Positions 37,807-47,713 of a stretch of 64,000 nt of DNA are shown here, in pieces. The stretch is from Gilvimarinus algae (lineage in GTDB: Bacteria; Pseudomonadota; Gammaproteobacteria; Pseudomonadales; Cellvibrionaceae). The notes beneath the pieces were generated by a model. That model did no database searches, had not been told where the DNA came from, and saw nothing but the letters and a program-made list of their open reading frames with translations. The stretch's first letter is position 1, and each line of letters begins with the position of its first letter. A program made the translations under genes and the position numbers. The stretch is taken from assembly GCF_030518215.1 (NCBI RefSeq), contig NZ_JAULRT010000052.1, positions 620,001 through 684,000 of the forward strand, in the 5' to 3' direction.

Positions 37807-39486
37807 TCAGTCTTTTGCTTCCATTTGTGCCTTGATCAGGTCACCGAGGGTCGCCGGCTGAGCTTGCTCTGACTGCTTGGCAGAGTGCTCTTTAATAGCC
37901 GCTTTCTCGTCAGCAACATCTTTTGACTTAACAGACAGGCTGATTGAGCGGTTTTTGCGATCGACACTGATGATCTTGGCTTCAACCTCTTCACCCTCTT
38001 TGAGGACGTTGCGAGCGTCTTCGACCTTCTCGCGAGACAGCTCTGAAGCTTTCAGAACGGCTTCAACATCTTCAGCCAGGGTAATCACAGCGGCTTTGGC
38101 TTCCACTTCTTTCACAATACCTTTAACAATGGCGCCTTTATCGTTCTCAGCGACATACTCAGAGAACGGATCGGCTTCCAGCTGCTTGATACCCAGAGAG
38201 ATGCGCTCGCGCTCGGGATCAATGGCCAACACAACGGTTTCGATCTCATCGCCTTTCTTGTATTTGCGAACGGCTTCTTCGCCAGCTTCGTGCCACGAGA
38301 TATCAGACAGGTGGACCAGGCCGTCAATGCCGCCATCGAGGCCGATGAAAATACCGAAGTCAGTGATTGACTTGATCTTACCGGTGATTTTCTCACCTTT
38401 GGCACAGGTACGGGCAAAGGCGTCCCAGGGGTTTTCCTGGCACTGCTTCACGCCCAGAGAAATACGACGACGCTCCTCATCAATGTCAAGGATCATCACT
38501 TCGATTTCATCACCAACGTTCACAACTTTGGACGGGTGAATGTTCTTGTTGGTCCAGTCCATTTCTGACACGTGGACCAGGCCTTCAACGCCCTCTTCCA
38601 GCTCGGCAAAGCAGCCGTAGTCGGTCAGGTTGGTCACAACCGCTTTAACGCGGGCGCCTTCCGGATAGCGACCGGTAATTTGCAACCATGGATCTTCACC
38701 CAGTTGCTTCAGGCCCAGAGAAACGCGGTTGCGCTCACGGTCAAATTTCAGCACTTTAACGTCAATTTCATCGCCAACGTTCACGATTTCGCTCGGGTGC
38801 TTGATGCGCTTCCAGGCCATATCGGTAATGTGCAGCAGGCCGTCAACACCGCCCAAGTCAACGAAAGCACCGTAGTCAGTCAGGTTCTTAACGATACCTT
38901 TAACCACCATGCCCTCTTGCAAAGTAGCCAGCAGCTCTTCGCGCTCGGCTGAATTGGCTTGCTCCAATACCGCGCGGCGTGAAACCACTACGTTATTGCG
39001 CTTTTGATCGAGCTTGATCACTTTGAATTCGAGTTCTTTGCCTTCCAGGTGGGCGGTTTCGCGCACCGGGCGAACATCCACCAATGAACCAGGCAGGAAG
39101 GCGCGAATGCCAGCAACGTCAACGGTGAAACCACCTTTAACCTTACCGTTGATAACACCTTTGACCACCTCGTCGGCAGAGTGCGCAGCTTCCAGCACTT
39201 TCCAGGCTTCAGCGCGCTTGGCTTTTTCGCGAGACAGACGAGTCTCACCGAAACCGTCTTCAACGGTTTCCAGGGCAACCTGTACTTCATCGCCAATTTC
39301 CAGGTTCACTTCACCATTTTCATCGGCGAACTGGCTGGCGGGAATCACGCCCTCGGACTTGAGGCCGGCGTGTACAGTTACCCAATCTTTATCAACATCG
39401 ATAACAACACCGGTCACGATCGTGCCGGGCGCCATTTCGACGGTTTTCAAGCTCTCTTCAAATAACTCAGCAAAACTTTCGCTCAT
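37807..39486 (-). CDS. rpsA: 30S ribosomal protein S1
   Basis: A 559-residue RNA-binding protein that feeds mRNA to the ribosome. Six S1 OB-fold repeats are visible, each with a GxVxxxxxxGxxV core; examples are [20 protein letters not shown] and [20 protein letters not shown]. The frame is open for 28 codons upstream, but ATG 39486 gives the family N-terminus ([13 protein letters not shown]). No Shine-Dalgarno precedes it, as is usual for rpsA, whose leader folds to recruit ribosomes and is repressed by S1 itself. In relatives cmk is immediately upstream; here manB and galU lie between. Confidence 0.97.
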   Translation of the reverse strand: MSESFAELFEESLKTVEMAPGTIVTGVVIDVDKDWVTVHAGLKSEGVIPASQFADENGEVNLEIGDEVQVALETVEDGFGETRLSREKAKRAEAWKVLEAAHSADEVVKGVINGKVKGGFTVDVAGIRAFLPGSLVDVRPVRETAHLEGKELEFKVIKLDQKRNNVVVSRRAVLEQANSAEREELLATLQEGMVVKGIVKNLTDYGAFVDLGGVDGLLHITDMAWKRIKHPSEIVNVGDEIDVKVLKFDRERNRVSLGLKQLGEDPWLQITGRYPEGARVKAVVTNLTDYGCFAELEEGVEGLVHVSEMDWTNKNIHPSKVVNVGDEIEVMILDIDEERRRISLGVKQCQENPWDAFARTCAKGEKITGKIKSITDFGIFIGLDGGIDGLVHLSDISWHEAGEEAVRKYKKGDEIETVVLAIDPERERISLGIKQLEADPFSEYVAENDKGAIVKGIVKEVEAKAAVITLAEDVEAVLKASELSREKVEDARNVLKEGEEVEAKIISVDRKNRSISLSVKSKDVADEKAAIKEHSAKQSEQAQPATLGDLIKAQMEAKD

Positions 39487-39640
39487 GGTCACAAAAATAC
39501 CTATAGTAAGAAAGACGCTGCCCAGAACCCGCTGATCACAGGATCGACACAGCACCGAACGGTCAGTCATTCGGGTCGGTTAACATTTAGGCCTCCTGTC
39601 CTCAACGCTGACAAGTAACGGGAAACCAACTGCCTATAAC
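39487..39640 (-). promoter_or_regulatory. Probable S1-autoregulated leader of rpsA
   Basis: About 150 nt upstream of the S1 start, within the 305-bp gap to galU. It holds a strong AGGAGG at 39591-39596, inverted repeats such as ACCGA / TCGGT around 39552-39580, and AT-rich stretches just before the start (TTTCTTACTATAGGTATTTTTG). Autogenous control of rpsA is known in gammaproteobacteria; the exact fold here is not worked out. Confidence 0.5.
39563..39586 (-). CDS. Seven-codon leader ORF before rpsA
   Basis: Read leftward, AGGAGG is followed after 5 bases by an ATG and the frame MLTDPND-stop. Its end (AATGACTGA) overlaps an ATG at 39570 that opens the frame leading into rpsA. The ribosome site is much better than that of rpsA itself. 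It may be a leader peptide or simply a ribosome-loading site within the regulatory leader; coding is unproven. Confidence 0.35.
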   Translation of the reverse strand: MLTDPND

Positions 39641-39735
39641 CAGTATATGAAGGGAAAAAGAGCGATCTTGCCTCGTTTCACCCGGCACAGGTCTTAGCAG
39701 GTGCGGCAGGCTACCAGATTGCCGGAGGCTTGGCA

Positions 39736-39779
39736 AGAAAATTATAGCCCCGAGGCAGCGGTTCTACCCCGGGCTATAA
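39736..39779 (-). terminator. Terminator after galU
   Basis: A perfect 8-bp stem TATAGCCC / GGGCTATA (39743-39750 and 39771-39778) with a 20-nt loop that can pair further. Read leftward it is followed by ATTTTC. It lies 13 bp after the galU stop. Confidence 0.7.
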
Positions 39780-39791
39780 AAAGGCGCGATA

Positions 39792-40685
39792 TTATGGGCA
39801 ATACGTCTTTTGCAGGTGCTCCGTCACAGCACTGCCCACCTCGGGGTGGCGTGATGCGTAGGTGATATTGGCAATCATATAGCCAGTTTTGCTGCCGCAG
39901 TCGTGACTCTGGCCAACCAGCTCGTAGGCTTCTACCGTTTCCTTTTCAAGCAGCATATCCAGCGCATCGGTCAGCTGGATTTCACCACCGGCGCCGGGCT
40001 GGGTGCGCTCCAATAACCCCCAGGTAGCCGCAGAGAGAATGTAGCGGCCGACGATAGCCATATTAGACGGCGCATCGTCCACAGGAGGCTTTTCCACCAT
40101 TGCTTTAATTTCGCGGCTTTGGCCTGGGCCTATGTCTTTACCGTCACAATCCACCACCCCGTATTTGTAGACCCACTCCCAGGGGACCCCTTCCACGAGG
40201 ATCTGACTGGCGCCAGTTTCATCAAAGCGCCTGACCATACCCGCCAGGTTGTCTTTTTTAAGGTTGCACGCATAACCATCAACAAGGACATCCGGCAGCA
40301 AGACCGCAAAGGGCTCATTGCCAATCACTGGTTTGGCACAGAGTATCGCGTGCCCCAACCCCTTGGCCTCAGCCTGGCGCACGGAAATGACCGTCAACCC
40401 CGGCGGTGTAATCGACTGAACCTGCTCCAACAAAGAGCGCTTGAGACGGGCCTCTAGCTGCGCCTCAAGTTCAAAGCTGGTGTCAAAATGGTTCTCAATG
40501 GAGTTTTTGGAAGCGTGAGTGACGAGCACAATCTCCTTAATGCCAGCGGCGGCGGCCTCATCGACGACGTACTGAATCAGCGGCTTGTCCACCACAGGCA
40601 ACATTTCTTTCGGAATCGCCTTGGTGGCGGGCAGCATGCGTGTACCCAGACCTGCTACCGGAATGACGGCTTTTTTGACTTGCAT
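39792..40685 (-). CDS. galU: UTP-glucose-1-phosphate uridylyltransferase
   Basis: A 297-residue enzyme making UDP-glucose, the precursor for LPS and exopolysaccharide sugars and for Ugd in this window. Signatures: [42 protein letters not shown], and VEKP. Length matches the bacterial family. It lies 25 bp downstream of manB with its own terminator, so the two are likely co-transcribed. Confidence 0.97.
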   Translation of the reverse strand: MQVKKAVIPVAGLGTRMLPATKAIPKEMLPVVDKPLIQYVVDEAAAAGIKEIVLVTHASKNSIENHFDTSFELEAQLEARLKRSLLEQVQSITPPGLTVISVRQAEAKGLGHAILCAKPVIGNEPFAVLLPDVLVDGYACNLKKDNLAGMVRRFDETGASQILVEGVPWEWVYKYGVVDCDGKDIGPGQSREIKAMVEKPPVDDAPSNMAIVGRYILSAATWGLLERTQPGAGGEIQLTDALDMLLEKETVEAYELVGQSHDCGSKTGYMIANITYASRHPEVGSAVTEHLQKTYCP

Positions 40686-40710
40686 CCTCTACTCCTTTGT
40701 AAGACTTAGA

Positions 40711-42066
40711 TCAGCTTTCAAGTAACGCGATGATTTCATCGGTTTTTTCCCGCATTAGCGCTTTATCGCCGCGGCTTTCTACGTTCAGTCGCACCACCGG
40801 CTCAGTATTGGACATGCGCAGGTTAAAACGCCAGTTGGCAAACTCCATACTGATACCATCGGCGTCATCAATGTTTAAGGCGCTGCCCTCAAAATGAGCT
40901 CGTACCTTGGCAATCGCCGCTTTTGCGTCAGCCACCTCGCGGTTGATTTCACCGGGAGAAGGGAAGTTTGCGATGCATTCCGCCATCATGGAGGACAAAG
41001 TGGCATCTTTGCGACACATGAGCTCGGTCACCAAAAGCCAGGGAATCATACCGCTATCGCAGTAGAAAAAATCTCGAAAGTAGTGGTGAGCACTCATTTC
41101 GCCACCATAAATCGCGTCTTCTTTGCGCATGCGCTCTTTGATAAACGCGTGTCCGGTTTTGGATTGAACAGCCTCGCCCCCGCAGCGTTTTGCCGTATCT
41201 ATGGTGTTCCAGGTAAGGCGCGGGTCATGCACCACTTTGCTGCCGGGCACTTTGGTGAGAAACGCTTCCGCCAGCAATCCCACTAAGTAGTAGCCCTCGA
41301 CAAACTCGCCGTGCTCATCAAAAAAGAAGCAACGATCAAAATCGCCATCCCAGGCAATACCCAAATCAGCGCCATGCTTAAGTACGGCATCGCGGGTCGA
41401 GTGTCGGTTTTCAACTAGCAGCGGATTGGGAATACCGTTGGGAAAGCTACCATCTGGCTCATGATGAACCTTGATAAATTCGAACGGGAGAAATTGCTCG
41501 ATGGCATCAATCACATGGCCGGCGGCACCGTTACCGGCATTCACCACCAGCTTAAGCGGCTTGAGCTGGCTGACATCCACATAGCTCAGCAAATGCTCCA
41601 CATAGTCAGCGAGCGTGTCGCGCTTTTCCAGCGTACCGCGCTTACCCTCGGCCACGGACTCAAATTCACCCTGCTCTGCGATGCGCTTGATATCCAGCAG
41701 TCCGGTATCGCCACTGATGGGTCGAGAACCCTCACGCACAGGTTTCATACCGTTGTAATCGATAGGGTTGTGACTCGCCGTCACTTCGATACCACCGTCG
41801 GCCTCAAGGAAGCTGGTAGCAAAGTAAACCTCTTCGGTACCGGTCATGCCGATGTCGATAATATTCACGCCCTCATCGCGCAAACCATTGCCAACCGCCT
41901 GCTTCAGCGCCTCGCTGGTTTGACGAACATCGCCCCCAAGGACCACAGTTTGCGGTTTCAGGAACTGACCATAAGCCCGCCCTATCCTGTAGGCAATGTC
42001 CTCATTCAACTCTTCTCCCAGCTTTCCGCGAATATCGTAGGCTTTAAAACAGGTCAGACTTGACAT
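40711..42066 (-). CDS. manB: Phosphomannomutase (ManB/CpsG family)
   Basis: A 451-residue alpha-phosphohexomutase converting mannose 6-P to mannose 1-P for ManC. It follows E. coli CpsG closely from the N-terminus ([20 protein letters not shown]). The active-site phosphoserine loop is [13 protein letters not shown], the metal loop DGDFDRCF, the sugar loop [10 protein letters not shown], and the phosphate-binding end [14 protein letters not shown]. It is CpsG-type, not AlgC-type, so a dedicated mannose role is more likely than broad mannose/glucose use. It lies upstream of galU. Confidence 0.94.
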   Translation of the reverse strand: MSSLTCFKAYDIRGKLGEELNEDIAYRIGRAYGQFLKPQTVVLGGDVRQTSEALKQAVGNGLRDEGVNIIDIGMTGTEEVYFATSFLEADGGIEVTASHNPIDYNGMKPVREGSRPISGDTGLLDIKRIAEQGEFESVAEGKRGTLEKRDTLADYVEHLLSYVDVSQLKPLKLVVNAGNGAAGHVIDAIEQFLPFEFIKVHHEPDGSFPNGIPNPLLVENRHSTRDAVLKHGADLGIAWDGDFDRCFFFDEHGEFVEGYYLVGLLAEAFLTKVPGSKVVHDPRLTWNTIDTAKRCGGEAVQSKTGHAFIKERMRKEDAIYGGEMSAHHYFRDFFYCDSGMIPWLLVTELMCRKDATLSSMMAECIANFPSPGEINREVADAKAAIAKVRAHFEGSALNIDDADGISMEFANWRFNLRMSNTEPVVRLNVESRGDKALMREKTDEIIALLES

Positions 42067-42279
42067 AATGCTCTCTTCCGATTTTTGATTTCACGCACAC
42101 CACCAACGCTACCCGCGGTGGTCAGTTTTACAAAATCACGCACCATATTTGCGCGTCTTACACCTCAAACCACCGCCAGAAGCTTGGTTTGTGCATCAAA
42201 ACGCGCTCTTATGGAGCAATGCAGTTATCGCACCAACTTAGACAAGGCAACTGCTCAAAGCGGGTGCATCAGAAATGGG

Positions 42280-42960
42280 CTAGCAGGCCCCGCCCGGCAC
42301 AGAGACATGCAGCAGCATTTGCTGCAAAACCTCCTCAATGTTTAGCTCGGTGCTATCGATGATCCGCGCGTCGGGAGCCGGCCGCAAAGGGGAACTGGCG
42401 CGAGATTGATCACGTTCATCGCGGGCCTCGATATCAGCGACCAGGCGGGCCATATCCACCGTCTCACCGGCGGCCACCAGTTGAGCGTAGCGTCGCTGCG
42501 CTCGGGCCTCGGCGCTGGCCGTCAAATAAAATTTAAAGTCGGCCCGCGGGAAGACTGTGGTTCCCATATCCCGCCCGTCCGCCACCAGGGGACCATGGCC
42601 AGCAAAGTCTCGCTGGCGCTGCAACAGCGCTGCCCTCACCGGCTCCAGTGCGGCTATCGCCGAAGCCTGCATACTGACGCGCTCATCACGGATTGCAGTC
42701 GTTACATCTCTGCCCTCAAGCAAAATTCGCACACCGCTTGCACTGGAAGAAAACTGGACATCGAGATCTCGAGCACAGACGGCCAACTCATCGACAGAAT
42801 CGACCGCAATAGACTTATCAAGACTGGAAAGCGCCACCAGCCGATACAGGGCGCCGCTGTCTAAAAGAGTCGCACCCAGTTCGCGCGCCAACAGCTGGCT
42901 AAGGGTGCCCTTACCTGCCCCGCTGGGCCCATCAATCGTCACTACAAAGTCTTTATTCAT
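42280..42960 (-). CDS. cmk: Cytidylate kinase
   Basis: A 226-residue nucleotide kinase phosphorylating CMP and dCMP. P-loop [12 protein letters not shown] is at about 11-22, then [26 protein letters not shown], and [24 protein letters not shown]. Its start overlaps the pyrF stop by 4 bp (ATGA), coupling two pyrimidine enzymes. In most relatives cmk is directly followed by rpsA; here a 213-bp gap and the manB-galU pair intervene. Confidence 0.96.
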   Translation of the reverse strand: MNKDFVVTIDGPSGAGKGTLSQLLARELGATLLDSGALYRLVALSSLDKSIAVDSVDELAVCARDLDVQFSSSASGVRILLEGRDVTTAIRDERVSMQASAIAALEPVRAALLQRQRDFAGHGPLVADGRDMGTTVFPRADFKFYLTASAEARAQRRYAQLVAAGETVDMARLVADIEARDERDQSRASSPLRPAPDARIIDSTELNIEEVLQQMLLHVSVPGGAC

Positions 42961-43670
42961 CTACGAGCCCCGGGCAGACTGGCCAAAATATCGCGACAGG
43001 CGACACTGGGGTCAGGCGCCTGGGTGACAGGTCGCCCCACCACCAAATAGTCACTGCCCGCTGCTACGGCCTCAGAGGGCGTCATGATGCGCCGCTGATC
43101 ATCGGCCTGGGCGCTGACTGGCCGAATCCCCGGAGTCACCAACAAAAACTCTTTACCACAGGTTTGTTTCAGTTGCTGTGCTTCCCGAGCGGAGCAGACA
43201 ACCCCATCAAGCCCAGAATCCCTTGCCAAATTAGCCAGATGTAACACTTGGTTCTCAGGACTGGCAACAACACCCGTATCGGCGAGGTCGGACTCCGTCA
43301 TGCTGGTAAGCACCGTTACCGCAATCAGTAGTGGCGTCTCCGCGTAGCCTGATAGCGACTCACGCGCAGCCTCGAGCATCCGGCGGCCGCCTGCGGCGTG
43401 GACATTGACCATCCAAACCCCGAGATTAGCGGCGGCGGCTACCGCCTTTGCCGTAGTATTGGGAATATCGTGAAATTTAAGGTCGAGGAAAATATCAAAG
43501 CCAAGGGTCATCAGCTGCTCGACGAGCTGCGGGCCACAAGCGGTGAACAGTTCTTTGCCCACCTTCAGGCGGCAGTCTTGCGGGGAGAGTTGGTGTGCAG
43601 TTTTCAGGCAGTCTTCGGCGTTATTAAAGTCCATCGCCACGATCAGTCGTGGCCCCTCTAGCTGTCGCAT
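42957..43670 (-). CDS. pyrF: Orotidine 5'-phosphate decarboxylase
   Basis: A 237-residue TIM-barrel enzyme for the last step of UMP synthesis. Signatures: RLIVAMDF, the [12 protein letters not shown] strand, the catalytic [18 protein letters not shown], and VTPGIRP. Length is normal. It is first in a two-gene unit with cmk. In many gammaproteobacteria pyrF follows lapB instead; here it sits upstream of cmk, a local rearrangement. Confidence 0.96.
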   Translation of the reverse strand: MRQLEGPRLIVAMDFNNAEDCLKTAHQLSPQDCRLKVGKELFTACGPQLVEQLMTLGFDIFLDLKFHDIPNTTAKAVAAAANLGVWMVNVHAAGGRRMLEAARESLSGYAETPLLIAVTVLTSMTESDLADTGVVASPENQVLHLANLARDSGLDGVVCSAREAQQLKQTCGKEFLLVTPGIRPVSAQADDQRRIMTPSEAVAAGSDYLVVGRPVTQAPDPSVACRDILASLPGARR

Positions 43671-43760
43671 AGTCCCCCCATTGTGAAATGATTCTGCCTC
43701 AACAGATCAGGGGGCTATTAAAACAAACTTCCGCTGAATTCGCAGCAAGAAACTGCCCAT

Positions 43761-43781
43761 GGCGGGCCCTGACGGCCCGCC
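43761..43781 (-). terminator. GC hairpin after the comEA-like gene
   Basis: A perfect 8-bp stem GGCGGGCC / GGCCCGCC with a 5-nt loop lies between the comEA-like stop and pyrF. There is no T-run after it, so it may be a weak or Rho-assisted stop. Confidence 0.45.
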
Positions 43782-43791
43782 GTCGGGGCCT

Positions 43792-44079
43792 CTAAAGGCT
43801 GATGTTATCGCGGATATCTTCCAAGGTGGCCTCACCAATACCATTAACCGCCAGCAGTTCATCGGCACTTTCAAAGGGACCGTTTTCCTCGCGCCAGGCA
43901 ATAATCGCCTGGGCCTTGGTCTCCCCTACTCCCTTAAGCTGGGTCAAAGCAGTCACATCAGCCGTATTGATATTGACCGTCACAGCCGGTGGCGCCTGGA
44001 CGTCGTCCGCCAGTGCAGGCAGAAAGGAAACGCTAGCGAGAGAAAGCAGAAAACAAAACAGAACAGCGAGCTTTTTCAT
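43792..44079 (-). CDS. ComEA-like exported helix-hairpin-helix protein
   Basis: A 95-residue secreted protein: signal peptide about 1-24 (KKLAVLFCFLLSLASVSFLPALA), a short linker, then two helix-hairpin-helix units, VNINTADVTALTQLKGVGETKAQAII and LLAVNGIGEATLEDI. This is the ComEA DNA-binding module used in natural competence to pull DNA into the periplasm, here without the anchor seen in Gram-positives. A similar gene follows wbpM in Pseudomonas. The ATG has GGAGG five bases upstream. Its promoter carries two palindromes. Competence is possible, not shown. Confidence 0.88.
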   Translation of the reverse strand: MKKLAVLFCFLLSLASVSFLPALADDVQAPPAVTVNINTADVTALTQLKGVGETKAQAIIAWREENGPFESADELLAVNGIGEATLEDIRDNISL

Positions 44080-44106
44080 AAAAACCTCCGTGTTGGATTG
44101 AGTTTT

Positions 44107-44158
44107 ACGACAGACCTGTCGTCCTTCTTAAAGTAGACAGGCTGTCATAAAACTGCAA
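44107..44158 (-). promoter_or_regulatory. Promoter of the comEA-like gene with two operator-like palindromes
   Basis: Read leftward: -35 TTGCAG (44158-44153), 17-bp spacer, -10 TACTTT (44135-44130). One palindrome, GACAG-G-CTGTC (44136-44146), fills the spacer next to the -10. A second, ACGACAG-AC-CTGTCGT (44107-44122), lies just after the expected start site. Shared half-sites GACAG/CTGTC suggest one dimeric repressor bound twice. The regulator is unknown. Confidence 0.6.
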
Positions 44159-44204
44159 CATAGAGATTTCTGCAAACTCTGTAAGAGAAATCCTACAGGG
44201 CACA

Positions 44205-45626
44205 CTATTTGAGCAAGTCGCTCAGATCCTTTGCCTCCCAGTGTGGGAAGTGCTTTCTGATCAACGCATTGAGCTCAAGCTCAAACTGGCTATAGCCGCC
44301 GCTGGCGGTTTCGTCAATATCCGTTTTCGCGTCAATAACCATACCGGCGCCGACAGTGATATTCGTCATCCTGTCAATCACAATAAAAGCGCCTGTAGCG
44401 CGATTATGCGGATAGCTATCCACCACCACTTTTTGCGCCAGAGCTACGCGTGCCACCGCGATATCGTTGAGCCCCAGGGAATCTGTGGGCGTATGCTCTT
44501 GAGTATTGACGTCGATTTGATAATCGAATGCCGCCAGCCGACCACTGACCACTTTGCTGGCAAACTTGAACAGGTATTCACTGTTAAGCTTGCCCTGATT
44601 CTCGTTCATCCAAACAATATGTGCTTTCAACTGGCTGGTTTGCTGTACCGTATCCTCGGCCAGTACCAGCATATCCCCGCGGCTCACATCAATCTCATCG
44701 TTGAGCGTTAAGGTCACCGCCTGACCGGCAAATGCCTGCGGCAAGTCGGCATCATAGGTAACAATGGACTTAACGGTGCTGGATTTTCCCGATGGTAAAA
44801 CTTTGACCGCATCACCGACCTTGACCACCCCAGAGGCGATGGTGCCGCAAAATCCGCGAAAATCCAGATTGGGACGGTTGACGTACTGCACTGGAAAACG
44901 AAAGTCATCGAAATTCTTATCCGCCGTGACAGGCACAGACTCAAGAATCTCCATTAGGGTCTTACCCGTATACCAGGGCGATCGCTCTGAGCGATTAACA
45001 ACATTGTCACCATCGAGAGCAGAGATTGGCACAAACTGCACATCCACCATCCCGAGTTTTTGCGCAAACGCTAGGTAGTCCGATTTGATTTTGATAAACG
45101 CCTTTTCATCAAACTCAAGGAGATCCATCTTGTTTACGGCTACCACAATATTTTTTACGCCTAGCAGAGAGGCAATATAGCTGTGCCTGCGGGTCTGGGT
45201 GACCACACCATAGCGAGCGTCAATCAAAATCACCGCAAGATCACAGGTGGAGGCACCAGTGGCCATATTGCGCGTGTACTGCTCATGCCCTGGCGTGTCG
45301 GCAATAATGAATTTTCGCTTTGCTGTGGAGAAGTAGCGGTAGGCCACATCAATGGTAATGCCCTGCTCCCGCTCGGCCTGCAGGCCATCCACCAACAGCG
45401 CCAAGTCGAGCTCATTGCCAGTGGTGCCGTGGCGGCTGGTATCGGATCGCACTGCTTCGAGCTGATCTTCATAGATCATTTTTGAATCGTGCAGGAGTCG
45501 GCCGATGAGCGTGCTCTTACCATCATCCACACTGCCGCAGGTGAGAAAGCGAAGCAGCTCTTTGTGCTCGTGCTGCTCAAGATAGGCATCGATATCAGTT
45601 TCGATCAATTCCGATTGGTGACTCAT
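44205..45626 (-). CDS. cysN: Sulfate adenylyltransferase subunit 1 (GTPase)
   Basis: A 473-residue GTPase subunit that drives ATP sulfurylase (sulfate to APS) with CysD. G-domain motifs: [15 protein letters not shown] (P-loop), the [17 protein letters not shown] loop, and NKMDLL. Translation-factor-like barrels follow ([16 protein letters not shown]). The protein stops at the end of the CysN region: no APS kinase (CysC) domain is fused, unlike CysNC of Pseudomonas. It lies 75 bp downstream of cysD. Confidence 0.96.
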   Translation of the reverse strand: MSHQSELIETDIDAYLEQHEHKELLRFLTCGSVDDGKSTLIGRLLHDSKMIYEDQLEAVRSDTSRHGTTGNELDLALLVDGLQAEREQGITIDVAYRYFSTAKRKFIIADTPGHEQYTRNMATGASTCDLAVILIDARYGVVTQTRRHSYIASLLGVKNIVVAVNKMDLLEFDEKAFIKIKSDYLAFAQKLGMVDVQFVPISALDGDNVVNRSERSPWYTGKTLMEILESVPVTADKNFDDFRFPVQYVNRPNLDFRGFCGTIASGVVKVGDAVKVLPSGKSSTVKSIVTYDADLPQAFAGQAVTLTLNDEIDVSRGDMLVLAEDTVQQTSQLKAHIVWMNENQGKLNSEYLFKFASKVVSGRLAAFDYQIDVNTQEHTPTDSLGLNDIAVARVALAQKVVVDSYPHNRATGAFIVIDRMTNITVGAGMVIDAKTDIDETASGGYSQFELELNALIRKHFPHWEAKDLSDLLK

Positions 45627-45701
45627 GTTGCACTCTCAATTTGTCTAACATTGCGGGGAGGCTCTGCCTCAACCCCAGGATTGTCACAGGTATCGCAAGC
45701 T

Positions 45702-46622
45702 CTAGAAGTAACCTTCCTGCTTTTTCTTTTCCATGGAGCCGGCGCTGTCGTGGTCAATGACACGCCCCTGACGCTCGGAAGTGGTTGTCAGCAGCATCTC
45801 CTGGATGATTTCCGGCAAGGTAGTCGCTTCAGACTCGACAGCCCCGGTAAGCGGGTAGCAGCCTAGGGTTCTGAAACGAACCATTTTTTCCTGTACCTGC
45901 TCATCGGGCTTGAGCGGCATGCGATCGTCGTCAACCATAATCAAAGTGCCGTCGCGCTCAACGACAGGACGCTTGGCCGCAAAGTAAAGCGGGACTATGG
46001 GAATGCCTTCCAAGTGGATGTACTGCCAGATGTCCAGTTCGGTCCAATTGGACAAAGGGAAGACGCGAATGCTCTCGCCCTGATCCACCCGGCCGTTGTA
46101 GATATTCCACAGCTCTGGACGCTGATTCTTAGGATCCCAGCGGTGATTGCGGTCCCGGAAGGAGTAGACGCGCTCTTTTGCCCGGGATTTTTCTTCATCA
46201 CGGCGAGCGCCACCAAAGGCGGCATCAAACTTGTACTTGTTCAGTGCCTGCTTGAGCGACTGGGTTTTCATAATATCGGTGTGTTTGGCGCTGCCGTGGG
46301 TAAAGGGCCCCACGCCCATTTTCACACCTTCTTCATTGATGTGGACCAGTAAGTCCCAGCCCAGCTCTTTAATCCGGTTATCGCGAAACTCAATCATCTC
46401 GCGAAACTTCCAGGTGGTATCCACATGCAGCAGTGGGAATGGGGGCTTACCTGGGTGAAACGCCTTCATGGCCAGGTGCATCATTACCGCCGAATCTTTG
46501 CCGACGGAATAGAGCATGACCGGGTTATCAAACTCGGCCGCCACCTCGCGGATGATGTGGATACTTTCAGCTTCAAGCTGTTTCAGATGGGTCAGATTAT
46601 ATTGCTCGGACATGCCGCTCAC
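45702..46622 (-). CDS. cysD: Sulfate adenylyltransferase subunit 2
   Basis: A 306-residue PP-loop ATP pyrophosphatase-family subunit that forms APS from ATP and sulfate. Signatures: [15 protein letters not shown] (PP-loop), [39 protein letters not shown], and [15 protein letters not shown]. The C-terminus [20 protein letters not shown] is typical. First gene of a cysDN operon with a promoter just upstream. Confidence 0.97.
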   Translation of the reverse strand: MSGMSEQYNLTHLKQLEAESIHIIREVAAEFDNPVMLYSVGKDSAVMMHLAMKAFHPGKPPFPLLHVDTTWKFREMIEFRDNRIKELGWDLLVHINEEGVKMGVGPFTHGSAKHTDIMKTQSLKQALNKYKFDAAFGGARRDEEKSRAKERVYSFRDRNHRWDPKNQRPELWNIYNGRVDQGESIRVFPLSNWTELDIWQYIHLEGIPIVPLYFAAKRPVVERDGTLIMVDDDRMPLKPDEQVQEKMVRFRTLGCYPLTGAVESEATTLPEIIQEMLLTTTSERQGRVIDHDSAGSMEKKKQEGYF

Positions 46623-46670
46623 AGTCTATTAGGTCGATGAATAGTCGCAGGCCCTGGGCCAGCGGCGCGT

Positions 46671-46699
46671 ATTATAGGGGAACTTGAAAAATTACTCTA
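46671..46699 (-). promoter_or_regulatory. Predicted cysD promoter
   Basis: Read leftward: a consensus TATAAT (46676-46671), 17 bp after a poor -35 (TAGAGT, 46699-46694), about 50 bp before the cysD ATG. A perfect -10 with a poor -35 fits an activator-dependent promoter; CysB is the usual activator of these genes. Confidence 0.55.
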
Positions 46700-46793
46700 A
46701 TCACTCTAAACGGGCGAACGATACCCTGTTTCAATGCAGCTGTTAACAACCGTTTCCTTCTATGCTTATAGCCTGCAGTTTATGCGCGGCCGG

Positions 46794-47711
46794 TCACTCG
46801 GGTGTTTCGTCGTTTGGGCTCGACAGACGGGTGTAACAATCTCTGGCCGTTTTAGCACGGGTAAACATCTGCAACAAATAGTCACCGTCACTTCGCTCAA
46901 TAGCCGCGCGCAAGCGAGTCAGATTGTCCATAAACTGATCAAGCGAGTGCACGACCGCATGACGGTTGGCCTTCATGATGTCATGCCACATAACAGGATC
47001 GCTGGAGGCGATGCGGGTAAAATCGCGAAAACCACCGGCGGCATAGCGAAAAATGTTGGGGTTATCGATATCGTGCGCCAGGGTGTCCACCAATGAGTAA
47101 GCAATGGCATGGGGCAAGTGGCTGGTCGCACCGAGCACATCGTCGTGCTCCGCGATAGGCATGTCCACCACCTCTGCCTCCAGCCCCTGCCAGAGCTGGC
47201 GAACCCGCGCCAGGTGCCCGGCACCGGTTTCTGCGGTGGGCGTTAAAATCACTCGGTGATCGACATAGAGGTTCGGGTTGGCGGCACTGACCCCGCTTTT
47301 TTCTGAGCCTGCAATGGGGTGGCCAAGCACCAGCTGCGCAGGCAGTAGCCCGTAAACCCGCCGGGCGGCCTCAGCCACACTGCCCTTGACACTCGCACCG
47401 TCGGTAACTGTTACCTCGCTCGACAGGCAAACCTGCAGTTGGCGCAGAACCTCCTCAACGGCCAGGGTCGGCACGGCGACCATGACCAGGTCCCCTTCAC
47501 CCAGCTTCGGCGCCACTTCTTCAATGTTCAGGCAAGCCCGATCGACAACGCCCGCCTCTACTGCCAGGCGCGCGGTTTCGGCGTCTCTGACAACACCGAT
47601 GGTCTCTTGGCAGAGGCGACGCTGACGGGCACCACAGGCGACACTGCCGCCAATAAGGCCCACGCCAATCACCACCAGCTTGCCAATCGCCTCCGCCTGC
47701 TTCCCGGCCAT
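46794..47711 (-). CDS. tyrA: Prephenate dehydrogenase
   Basis: A 305-residue NAD(P)-dependent enzyme turning prephenate (or arogenate) into the tyrosine precursor. The Rossmann motif VVIGVGLIGGSVA opens the protein, and the catalytic region contains LGHPIAGSEKSGV with SHLPHAIAY and GGFRDFTRIASSDP. It is stand-alone, without the aroA (EPSP synthase) fusion of Pseudomonas. The ATG at 47711 is preferred; a TTG two codons earlier overlaps the pheA stop. It directly follows pheA. Confidence 0.93.
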   Translation of the reverse strand: MAGKQAEAIGKLVVIGVGLIGGSVACGARQRRLCQETIGVVRDAETARLAVEAGVVDRACLNIEEVAPKLGEGDLVMVAVPTLAVEEVLRQLQVCLSSEVTVTDGASVKGSVAEAARRVYGLLPAQLVLGHPIAGSEKSGVSAANPNLYVDHRVILTPTAETGAGHLARVRQLWQGLEAEVVDMPIAEHDDVLGATSHLPHAIAYSLVDTLAHDIDNPNIFRYAAGGFRDFTRIASSDPVMWHDIMKANRHAVVHSLDQFMDNLTRLRAAIERSDGDYLLQMFTRAKTARDCYTRLSSPNDETPE

Positions 47712-47713
47712 AA

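Noticed and set aside
37807..39570. Longer S1 protein starting at 39570
   Set aside because: The extra 28 residues match nothing in the S1 family; the ATG at 39486 gives the canonical N-terminus.
44107..44146. LexA/SOS box upstream of the comEA-like gene
   Set aside because: A LexA box is CTGT-N8-ACAG; here the half-sites are in the opposite order with 1-2 bases between.
46734..47096. 120-codon plus-strand frame before and over the tyrA end
   Set aside because: Two thirds is antisense to tyrA and the rest covers the region upstream of the cysD promoter.
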